A stretch of DNA of 55,965 nucleotides, taken from positions 1-55,965 of the forward strand of contig JANQRL010000053.1 of the NCBI GenBank assembly GCA_028284605.1, given 5' to 3'. The stretch comes from Paracoccaceae bacterium. GTDB taxonomy: Bacteria; Pseudomonadota; Alphaproteobacteria; Rhodobacterales; Rhodobacteraceae. The position numbers were made by a program, and so were the translations under genes. Positions 33,767 through 40,193 of this stretch are shown piece by piece (the stretch's first letter is position 1; every line of letters begins with the position of its first letter). The notes under the pieces were generated by a model. That model was not told where the DNA came from, ran no database searches, and worked only from the letters and a program-made list of their open reading frames with translations.

Positions 33767-34160
33767 ATGGCCAAGGGATTTCGTTGGATGAATGATCCGG
33801 ACTGGGCGCGGACCGGGCCGCTGCCGCCGCGCCGGGTCGGCGACAGGTGGGGGATCCCGGGGATCCGTGCCCCCGCTGCGGTCGGGGGCGCGGCGGCGGG
33901 ACTGTCCCGAGGTCGATGGACCGACCCTAAAGAACGGTCTACGACCGCCTCAACCGCTGGTCGCGGCAGGGCATCCGGCACCGGATATTCGAGGTCCTCA
34001 GAGGCCGGCCCGACCTCCACCGCCCGCAGGGAATGGCCTCGATGGGCGCCTCTCACATCGAGGCGCACCGCGCGGCCGCGATGCCGGCGCAACGACGGGC
34101 GCCGGGTCGCAACGCGATACCAAAAGGCCCGCCCGCAGCTCCCCCGCCGCCGCAAACACC
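33767..34160 (+). pseudogene. Decayed IS5-family transposase fragment
   Basis: Transposase remains spread over three frames. MAKGFRWMNDPDWARTGPLP in the first frame resembles the N-terminus of IS5-type transposases. CPEVDGPT follows in a second frame near 33903. From about 33933 a third frame reads VYDRLNRWSRQGIRHRIFE, then GRPDL and ASHIEAHRAAA, matching the family YNRFNRW...IFEAL and IDSTHIKAHR blocks. The catalytic domain beyond the first Asp region is lost. Ends are not defined: GATCCCC near 33713 and GGGGATC near 33757 form a short inverted repeat but were not confirmed as terminal repeats. Nothing else was seen in the 33710-34199 gap. Confidence 0.75.
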
Positions 34161-34199
34161 GCAGCAACATTCACCTATCGGATCAGTCGGGTCCGGAGC

Positions 34200-35180
34200 C
34201 TAAGGCACGATCACGACCTTGCCCGTCGCGCGCCGCGATGCCAGCAGGTCGAGCCCCTCCTGTGCCCGGTCGAGCGGCAGGACATGGCTCACATGGGGTC
34301 TGAGGCGCCCGTCCTCATACCACCGCATCAGTTCGGCCAGGCTTCCGCCCAGTGCCTCTGGCGCAAACCGCAGATAAGCGCCCCAGTAGAACCCGATCAC
34401 GGCGATGTTCTTCACCAGGAGGATGTTGGCCGGGATCTGCGGCACCTCTCCGCTGGCAAAACCGATAACGAGCGCCCGTGCCTCCGGGTTGCACGCCCGC
34501 AGCGCGGCCCTGAACGCTCCGCCGCCCACGGGATCATAGATCACATCGGCCCCGCCAAGCGCCCGCAGCCGGTCGGTCAGGTCGCCGGCCTGCGCATCGA
34601 TCAGATGATGCGCCCCGGCCGCGCGGGCGATATCGAGCTTCTCCGGGCCACGGGCGACGGCGATGACCTCGGCCCCGAGCGCTGCACCGATCTCCACCGC
34701 GGTCAACCCGACCCCACCGGCCGCGCCGAGCACCGCGAGCCGCTCCGCTTGCCCGAGCCCGGCACGCCGGGTCAGGGCAAGATGCGAGGTCCCGTAAGCG
34801 ACCTGAAACGCGGCCGCGACACTGTCGGGCATCGCCTCGGGGACCGGCCGGCAGAGCGCGGCGGGAAAGACCCCTTCTTCCGCCAGACCGCCCTGGCCGC
34901 CGAAGACCGCCACCCGGGCGCCGAGCGGCGGCGCCGCCACGCCGGGCCCGTGCCCGATCACCGTGCCGCAAACCTCCATCCCCAGAGTGAACGGCAACCC
35001 TGGCGTGTCCTGGTACTCCCCTCGCGCCATCAGAAGATCGGCGAAATTCAGCCCGCACGCAGCGATTCTGATGGAGACTTCGCCTTTAGCGGGAATCGGT
35101 CGCGGCATGTCAAGAAGCTCTGGCGCCCTGTCAAGAGCCGTCACTCGGAACGCGCGGATCGTGTCCAAAGCCTCTGACAT
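34200..35180 (-). CDS. Zinc-free MDR-family oxidoreductase (NADPH:quinone oxidoreductase-like)
   Basis: A 326-residue medium-chain dehydrogenase/reductase. The N-terminal GroES-like domain has ACGLNFADLLMARGEYQDTP and PFTLGMEVCGTVIGHG. The Rossmann domain has LAVLGAAGGVGLTAVEIGAA, IAVARGPEKLDIARAAGAHH and DVIYDPVGGGAFRAAL. Zinc ligands are absent, as in QOR-type enzymes that reduce quinones or enones with NADPH. ATG 35180 is supported by AGGAGG 10 bases upstream, which can be masked by an upstream complementary segment (see the regulatory entry). Substrate unknown. Confidence 0.9.
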   Translation of the reverse strand: MSEALDTIRAFRVTALDRAPELLDMPRPIPAKGEVSIRIAACGLNFADLLMARGEYQDTPGLPFTLGMEVCGTVIGHGPGVAAPPLGARVAVFGGQGGLAEEGVFPAALCRPVPEAMPDSVAAAFQVAYGTSHLALTRRAGLGQAERLAVLGAAGGVGLTAVEIGAALGAEVIAVARGPEKLDIARAAGAHHLIDAQAGDLTDRLRALGGADVIYDPVGGGAFRAALRACNPEARALVIGFASGEVPQIPANILLVKNIAVIGFYWGAYLRFAPEALGGSLAELMRWYEDGRLRPHVSHVLPLDRAQEGLDLLASRRATGKVVIVP

Positions 35181-35185
35181 AAGCT

Positions 35186-35244
35186 GCAACCTCCTATAAA
35201 CGCGCGGAAATCACCCCGCCTGGCGGGAGCAGGAGGGAGGTTGC
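35186..35244 (-). promoter_or_regulatory. Potential ribosome-binding-site-masking stem in the MDR gene leader
   Basis: GCAACCTCC at 35186-35194 and GGAGGTTGC at 35236-35244 form a perfect 9-bp inverted repeat. In the minus-strand mRNA the downstream arm is the Shine-Dalgarno sequence of the MDR gene, and the upstream arm is its exact complement. A small CCCGCC/GGCGGG hairpin lies inside the loop. This could work as a thermosensor or translational switch. Function is inferred. Confidence 0.5.
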
Positions 35245-35427
35245 CCGGCAGCGCATACATCTCCCGGGCGAGTCGGGGAACCTGTCCTAAAGGTCAGGTT
35301 GGCGAGTGCAACCGAGGCGTGTTCTATAAGCCAATCCACGGCGAGGGGTCCGACACTGTGTCACTCCGCTCGCGCACCCCGCCCGCGGAGCCGGAGTCTC
35401 GGTTAGGTTAAGTGAGGACAACACGAT

Positions 35428-35796
35428 ATGAAACACCCGGTCGATGTGCATGTAGGCAAACGGATCCGCCACCGCCGCTGGATGAACGGCACGACCCAGC
35501 AGCAATTGGCCGAGAAGGTCGGGATCAAGTTCCAGCAGATTCAGAAGTACGAGACCGGGATGAACCGGGTCAGCGCCTCGCGGCTCTGGGACATCGCCCA
35601 TGCGCTCGACGTGCCGGTCTCGTTCTTTTTCGAGGGTCTGGGCGACGGGGCCTCACCGCTGCCGACCTCCGACATGCCCAACGACATCCTGTCGGATCGC
35701 GAGGCGCTGGAACTCCTGCGCTCCTATTATGCGATCCCCGAGAACCAGCGCCGGCGGCTGTTCGATCTCGCGCGGGTGCTGAGCGAGGCGGCCTGA
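35428..35796 (+). CDS. XRE-family helix-turn-helix regulator
   Basis: A 122-residue DNA-binding protein with a Cro/C1-type HTH at residues 10-65 (VGKRIRHRRWMNGTTQQQLA, IKFQQIQKYETGMNRVSASR, LWDIAHALDVPVSFFFEG), a linker, and a C-terminal helical part (EALELLRSYYAIPENQRRRL). This short form is strongly conserved in Rhodobacteraceae. Its targets are not evident. It is divergent from the MDR oxidoreductase gene across 247 bases that must hold both promoters; a GAGG-type site precedes the ATG. Confidence 0.9.
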   Translation: MKHPVDVHVGKRIRHRRWMNGTTQQQLAEKVGIKFQQIQKYETGMNRVSASRLWDIAHALDVPVSFFFEGLGDGASPLPTSDMPNDILSDREALELLRSYYAIPENQRRRLFDLARVLSEAA

Positions 35797-35867
35797 TCGG
35801 TCGGCCGACCCCTTGACCGCCGAACGCGGGACGGGCTACCGGGGCGGGGTCGCAGTCGAGGTGTCCC

Positions 35868-36701
35868 TTGCCGCCAGAATCCGCCGGCCCGCGCCGACTC
35901 GCCCCGGGGCTTGAAACCGATCTGCTCGTCACCGCCCATGCGCTGGCCGACGCGGCCCGCCCGGTGGCCCTCGGTCCGTTCCGGGCGCCGGATCTGGTGG
36001 CGGACAACAAGCTCTGTGATGGATTCGACCCGGTCACGGAGGCCGACCGCAAGACGGAACGCGCGATGCGCGCCGTGCTGGCCGAGCGGCGCCCGGAGGA
36101 CGGCGTTGTGGGAGAGGAGTACGGGCACACCGCCGGCACCAGCGGGCTGACCTGGGTGCTCGATCCGATCGACGGCACCCGCGCCTTTATCGCCGGGGCG
36201 CCCACCTGGGGCGTGCTGATCGCCGTTGCGGACGCCTCCGGCCCGCTCTTCGGGATCATCGACCAGCCCCATATCGGCGAGCGCTTCGAGGGCGGGTTCG
36301 GGCGCGCGCGGCTCACCGGGCCGCACGAGGCGACCGATCTCGGCACCCGACCGCCCCGGCCCCTCGGCGAGGCGATCCTACTCAGCACCTTCCCCGAAAT
36401 CGGCACGCCGGAAGAGGCCCGCGCCTTCGCCCGGGTCGATACCGCCGTCCGACTCACCCGGTACGGGCTCGACTGCTACGGCTACGGCCTCGTCGCGGCG
36501 GGACAGGCCGATCTGGTGATCGAATGCGGCCTGGCCCCTTACGACATCGCCGCGCCTCTGGCGGTGATCGAAGCCGCAGGCGGTATCGTTACCGACTGGA
36601 CCGGCGGCCCCGCCCATGGCGGCGGGCGCATCCTCGCCGCCGCCAACTCCGAGATCCATGCCGAAGCGCTGGCCCTGCTCCGGGCGGGGCGCCGCGGCTG
36701 A
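35868..36701 (+). CDS. Inositol monophosphatase family protein, HisN-like
   Basis: A 277-residue Mg-dependent phosphatase. The metal site is complete: GEEYG (Glu), WVLDPIDGTRAFIAG (DPIDGT) and the late motif LAPYDIAAPLAVIEAAGGIV with its Asp. FDPVTEADRKTERAMR is also typical. The pattern is nearest to histidinol-phosphatases of the IMPase fold, which act in histidine synthesis, but inositol-phosphatase or adenosine-bisphosphatase activity cannot be excluded. The start is TTG 35868, supported by GAGGTG seven bases upstream; no closer ATG exists. It follows the XRE gene by 71 bases. Confidence 0.88.
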   Translation: MPPESAGPRRLAPGLETDLLVTAHALADAARPVALGPFRAPDLVADNKLCDGFDPVTEADRKTERAMRAVLAERRPEDGVVGEEYGHTAGTSGLTWVLDPIDGTRAFIAGAPTWGVLIAVADASGPLFGIIDQPHIGERFEGGFGRARLTGPHEATDLGTRPPRPLGEAILLSTFPEIGTPEEARAFARVDTAVRLTRYGLDCYGYGLVAAGQADLVIECGLAPYDIAAPLAVIEAAGGIVTDWTGGPAHGGGRILAAANSEIHAEALALLRAGRRG

Positions 36702-36909
36702 CATTCCGATCCGAGGCGCCGGGCCGCGACGACAAACAACGCCGGTCCGTCGATCCCCTGGTGTCAGGCCCGATCGATCGACAAGCGATTGCATGGGTCA
36801 GGTCCGGAGAAGCGAGCGGTGACATGAGTGGTGCTTGTCTCAGATCAAGGCTGCCCGTAGCCACCCGGTCGATACTGGCAGGCAAGGGACGACGCCGAGG
36901 GAGGCGCTT

Positions 36910-37224
36910 ATGGAAATCACGACGGACAAGGTGGCCGAGGTCATCATCCTGGCCCGGGAACTGGACCGCGCGGAGGCGGAGTTCGACGGCTTCGTCGACC
37001 GGCTGAGCGAGGACGAACAGGCCGAACTGGTCGCCGTCTTCTGGATCGGCCGCGGCGCCTTCGAAGCGGAGGATTGGGATGAAGCGGTGGAGACCGCGCG
37101 GGAGGAGGCGACGACCCCCACCGCGACTTATCTCAAGGGCTCGCCGCATCTCGCGGATCATCTCGAAAACGGGCTCGACGCGCTCGGCATTTCCGCCAAG
37201 GACGCCGAGGACGACCTTTACTGA
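36910..37224 (+). CDS. DUF3775 family protein
   Basis: A 104-residue acidic protein, predicted helical. The conserved centre LSEDEQAELVAVFWIGRGAF with EDWDEAVETAREEA is the pattern of DUF3775, a small alphaproteobacterial family of unknown role. ATG 36910 is preceded by GGGAGG. Its last 7 bases overlap the end of the minus-strand dehydrogenase gene (tail-to-tail). A 208-base gap precedes it in which no other gene was seen. Confidence 0.82.
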   Translation: MEITTDKVAEVIILARELDRAEAEFDGFVDRLSEDEQAELVAVFWIGRGAFEAEDWDEAVETAREEATTPTATYLKGSPHLADHLENGLDALGISAKDAEDDLY

Positions 37225-38273
37225 TCGAGACGCGCCACGTGCTCGGCAAAGACCGCAGCGGCGCGGCCCCAGATGCCCGCCTCGGGCGCGGTCAGCGTCT
37301 CCAGATGCGGCAGGAACTGATCGGCGAACTCGCCGGAGGATTCGCGCGGCAACAGTGACGGCAGGTTGTCGATGGCCATGATGCCGAGCGGCGGGTTCTG
37401 AGCCACCTGTACCAGCGGCGCGTCCCAGGAGGTCGGCGCGTCGTAGAGCGGGATCGGATTGTAGGGGCTGCCCGGGTCGCAGGCCACATCCCCGATCATC
37501 CGCAACCGGCGCGGGGCCGAGACGGCCTCCGGAGGCACGAAGACCGGCGCGCCCGGCCCCGCCAGAATCCCGTTGATAAAGACTTCGTGCTCCAGAATCT
37601 CCGGGAACGGCCCGCCATGGGCCGTCTCGTCGATATCCCAGAGCGTCTGCGTCGTGACCCCGACGCGCGAGAACAGATCGGACGCCCCGGTCCCGACCCG
37701 GCCCTTGGCGCCGACGATGAGCGCATCCGGGACCGCCGACCCAATGGCGGCTTCGACCGCGTCGCAGAGCGCCTCGGACGAACTCCAGGGGGTCAGCGGG
37801 CCGAGCCGGTCGCCCCGGCGCTGCGCCGCCAGACCGAACAGGGTCACCGCAGCCCCGACAAATCCCGCATAATAGCCGAAGGCCACCACCCGCCGGCCCG
37901 CCCCATCGGTCAGGTATTCGATGTCATAGAGCGTCCCACCGCCGTCGCGGAACCGTCTGAGCACCGCCTCCGCCCCGGGCTGCCCCTTATAGGCATGGGC
38001 GAACATGATGTGGCGGTGGCGGAGCGGCATTTCCTCCTCCGGCAGTTCCTTGAGCCCCAGGATGAAGGCGTCCGGCGGCGCCTCGCGCCAGCTGCCCGCA
38101 GGCACGATCCGGCAGCCAGCGGCGGCGAAATCGGTATCGGGCACGACCCGCATCGGGCTCGCCTCCACGGCAATCTCGAATCCGGCATCGATCAGATGCG
38201 CGGCACCTTTCGGGAGAAGCGGCGTGCGCCGTTCGGTCGGCCGCGCCTCGGCCCGGAGCCACAGATGCGCCAT
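37218..38273 (-). CDS. Saccharopine dehydrogenase-like (LYS1-type) protein
   Basis: A 351-residue protein of the alanine-dehydrogenase/saccharopine-dehydrogenase fold. It has LWLRAEARPTERRTPLLPKG (substrate Arg and Lys), the segment IMFAHAYKGQPGAEAVLRRF with YDIEYLTDGAGRRVVAFGYY typical of Lys1, and ALIVGAKGRVGTGASDLFSR in place of a classical NAD loop. It is annotated in related genomes as saccharopine dehydrogenase (NAD+, lysine-forming); in bacteria it may act in lysine catabolism or on a related amino acid. Its ATG overlaps the stop of the upstream phosphatase gene (TGATG). Confidence 0.85.
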   Translation of the reverse strand: MAHLWLRAEARPTERRTPLLPKGAAHLIDAGFEIAVEASPMRVVPDTDFAAAGCRIVPAGSWREAPPDAFILGLKELPEEEMPLRHRHIMFAHAYKGQPGAEAVLRRFRDGGGTLYDIEYLTDGAGRRVVAFGYYAGFVGAAVTLFGLAAQRRGDRLGPLTPWSSSEALCDAVEAAIGSAVPDALIVGAKGRVGTGASDLFSRVGVTTQTLWDIDETAHGGPFPEILEHEVFINGILAGPGAPVFVPPEAVSAPRRLRMIGDVACDPGSPYNPIPLYDAPTSWDAPLVQVAQNPPLGIMAIDNLPSLLPRESSGEFADQFLPHLETLTAPEAGIWGRAAAVFAEHVARLDQ

Positions 38274-38917
38274 CAGTAATGCGTCCTCGCATGGGCCCGG
38301 TCGGCGGTGTCAAGATGAGGCACCGCATTGTATCCGGCCAGGATCGGCCCGTGCGGCGTCACCAGGATGCGGTGGATCGAGGTGTTCAGGATCGGCAGCA
38401 GCACGTGGGCCAACCGGGTCGGATCGAGCCCAAGGAGATGGCGGATCATCATCCCGATCACCCCACCGGAGGTCACGCAGAGCACCCGCCGCCCCGGCTG
38501 GGTCGCCTCCGCCAGCACGCCGGTGACCCGCGCCTCGAAGGCGGCGAAACTCTCATCGCCCTGGATCTCGGCCCGGTGCCAGGCTTCCATAACCTGCGGC
38601 ACATGGGCGGCGAACTCGTCGGGCCCCGGCATCGGGACGCCATTGGCCTCTTCGAGCGCGCGGCCGAGGTTGAAGTAGTCCATCTCGTTCAGGCGCGGAT
38701 CGGTGGCGGCTTCGGCCCGCCCCATCGCCGCCGCGGTCTGCCGGTGCCGGACGAGCGAACCCGCCAGCACGCTGTCGAACCGCTCGCCCTGCGCCTCGAA
38801 CCAGCCGCCGAGCCAAGCCGCCTGCTGGCGGCCCAGATCGGAGAGCCGATCGTAGCTCGCCTCGTCCTGCGCATCTGAATTGGCCTGCCCATGGCGGACC
38901 AGAACGATCTCACCCAT
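38273..38917 (-). CDS. Histidine phosphatase superfamily protein
   Basis: A 214-residue phosphoglycerate-mutase-like enzyme. The catalytic RHG motif is in EIVLVRHGQANSDAQDEA. The supporting residues are LAGSLVRHRQTAAAM (Arg), LNEMDYFNLG and the second His region VLCVTSGGVIGMMIRHLLG. It is likely a broad phosphatase; the substrate is unknown. ATG 38917 is backed by CAGGAGGTGGG. It forms a two-gene unit with the downstream saccharopine-dehydrogenase-like gene through a TGATG overlap. Its leader faces the DUF481 gene. Confidence 0.9.
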   Translation of the reverse strand: MGEIVLVRHGQANSDAQDEASYDRLSDLGRQQAAWLGGWFEAQGERFDSVLAGSLVRHRQTAAAMGRAEAATDPRLNEMDYFNLGRALEEANGVPMPGPDEFAAHVPQVMEAWHRAEIQGDESFAAFEARVTGVLAEATQPGRRVLCVTSGGVIGMMIRHLLGLDPTRLAHVLLPILNTSIHRILVTPHGPILAGYNAVPHLDTADRAHARTHY

Positions 38918-39156
38918 TCCCACCTCCTGACTGGGTTTCGGGTTACGCCGCCCGATCCGGCGGCGCAATGCGACGCGATGCGGGCAATCGCGTTCCCCGA
39001 AGGGCACAGAAGCGCAGATTTTCGCCGATTTCATCAGTGATGGTTTGCATCTTGGAATTTTCCCCGTGCATGACGCGGCTGGGAGGTCCGATATAGGGCC
39101 AAGCGCCGCGAAATGCGTGGCGTCCCGATAACGAGTGACATGGAAGGACGAGTGCC

Positions 39157-39978
39157 ATGACGACTATAGCTACGCGCGCGCTGATCGCCGCGCTGATCGC
39201 GGGCCTTGCGGCCCCGGCCACAGCCCAGGTGTTCGGCGCAGAAGATCGCGCCGCCGACGCCGTCGAAGACATCGAAGACGCTGTTTCCGACGATTTCGAG
39301 CGTGAACGCCCGCGCTTCGGCAATGACGGCCGCCCGCTGGGCTGGACCGGGTCGGTCTCGGCCCGCGCCACCGCCACCGACGGCAACACCGACAATTCCG
39401 ATCTCGGCATCGGTGCCCGGGTTGGCTATTTCGACGGCGTCAACGGTCACGCCCTCACGCTGAGCTACACCTATGGCGAGGACGACGGCGACACGACCGA
39501 CAACAGCCTGCTTGCCGGCTACGACTACACGCGGGAGTTCGGGACGAACACGTTCTTCTACGGGCAGGCGCAGCTCGCCTATGACGAGTTCGACTCCTAC
39601 GAAACCGATGCCTTCGTCGGCGTCGGCCTCGGCTACCGCATCTTCAACACCCGCGACCGGCAATGGTCGATCCAGGCCGGCCCGGGCTACCGGTACCTGG
39701 AAACCAGCGACGGCATGGAGGTCGAAGAAGGCGCGGTGAGCCTGTCGTCGAACTACTTCGCCCGGCTCTCGCCGACGGTCTCGGTGACCGCCGATACGGA
39801 CGTGCTCTGGTCGGAGACCGACACGCTTGTGACCAACGAGCTTGGCCTCAACGTCGCTATGAGCCGGCAGCTGGCGCTGCGGACCAGCGTCCTGACCGAG
39901 TATCGGACCGATCCGCTGCCGGGCTTCGAGGATACCGACAACACATTCGGTGTCTCGGTGGTCTACAACTTCAACTGA
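39157..39978 (+). CDS. DUF481 (YdiY-like) outer-membrane beta-barrel protein
   Basis: A 273-residue exported protein. The signal peptide LIAALIAGLAAPATAQ is cleaved near residue 24. After an acidic linker, repeated amphipathic strands (TGSVSARATATDGNTDNSD, HALTLSYTYGEDDGDTTDNS, NTFFYGQAQLAYDEFDSYET, VFGVGLGYR-like, YNFN end) fit the DUF481 barrel domain, which in Gram-negatives is a salt-induced outer-membrane protein. Strong expression is suggested by its isolated position, a 239-base leader, and a hairpin region behind it. The final residue is Asn rather than the usual aromatic. Confidence 0.87.
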   Translation: MTTIATRALIAALIAGLAAPATAQVFGAEDRAADAVEDIEDAVSDDFERERPRFGNDGRPLGWTGSVSARATATDGNTDNSDLGIGARVGYFDGVNGHALTLSYTYGEDDGDTTDNSLLAGYDYTREFGTNTFFYGQAQLAYDEFDSYETDAFVGVGLGYRIFNTRDRQWSIQAGPGYRYLETSDGMEVEEGAVSLSSNYFARLSPTVSVTADTDVLWSETDTLVTNELGLNVAMSRQLALRTSVLTEYRTDPLPGFEDTDNTFGVSVVYNFN

Positions 39979-40044
39979 CCCCTTCGGCCCGGTCTCCCCA
40001 TGGGCCGGGCCGGATCGCCCCTTGGACGCATCCCCTGGGGGGCC

Positions 40045-40080
40045 GGAGGGCGGGGCTTTGCCCCGTCCTCCTCATCGTTT
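40045..40080 (+). terminator. Putative terminator hairpin between the DUF481 and formate dehydrogenase genes
   Basis: GGAGGGCGGGGC at 40045-40056 pairs with GCCCCGTCCTCC at 40060-40071 (one G-T) around a TTT loop and is followed by TCATCGTTTT. It lies 67 bases after the DUF481 stop. It also resembles GC-rich intergenic hairpins common in this family, so the terminator role is tentative. Confidence 0.5.
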
Positions 40081-40193
40081 TCCGATACCGAACCCGTGCC
40101 CCCGTGGCGCAAAACCGGCCGCGCGCGTCGCAGGCGGGCTTTGGCTTGGGGCGCAAGCTGTGCTCTAGTCTGCGCGTCCGACGGAGAACGCGC

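Noticed and set aside
35340-35410. CTCCGC/GCGGAG inverted repeat upstream of the XRE gene as its operator.
   Set aside because: Six-base arms with a long GC-only spacer are expected by chance in this composition; no second copy was seen.
36796-36830. A stretch GGTCAGGTCCGGA resembling the conserved loop of the bacterial signal recognition particle RNA.
   Set aside because: The following bases (GAAGCGAGC) break the AGGAAGCAGCC consensus and the flanks do not form the long SRP hairpin, so a chance match is more likely.
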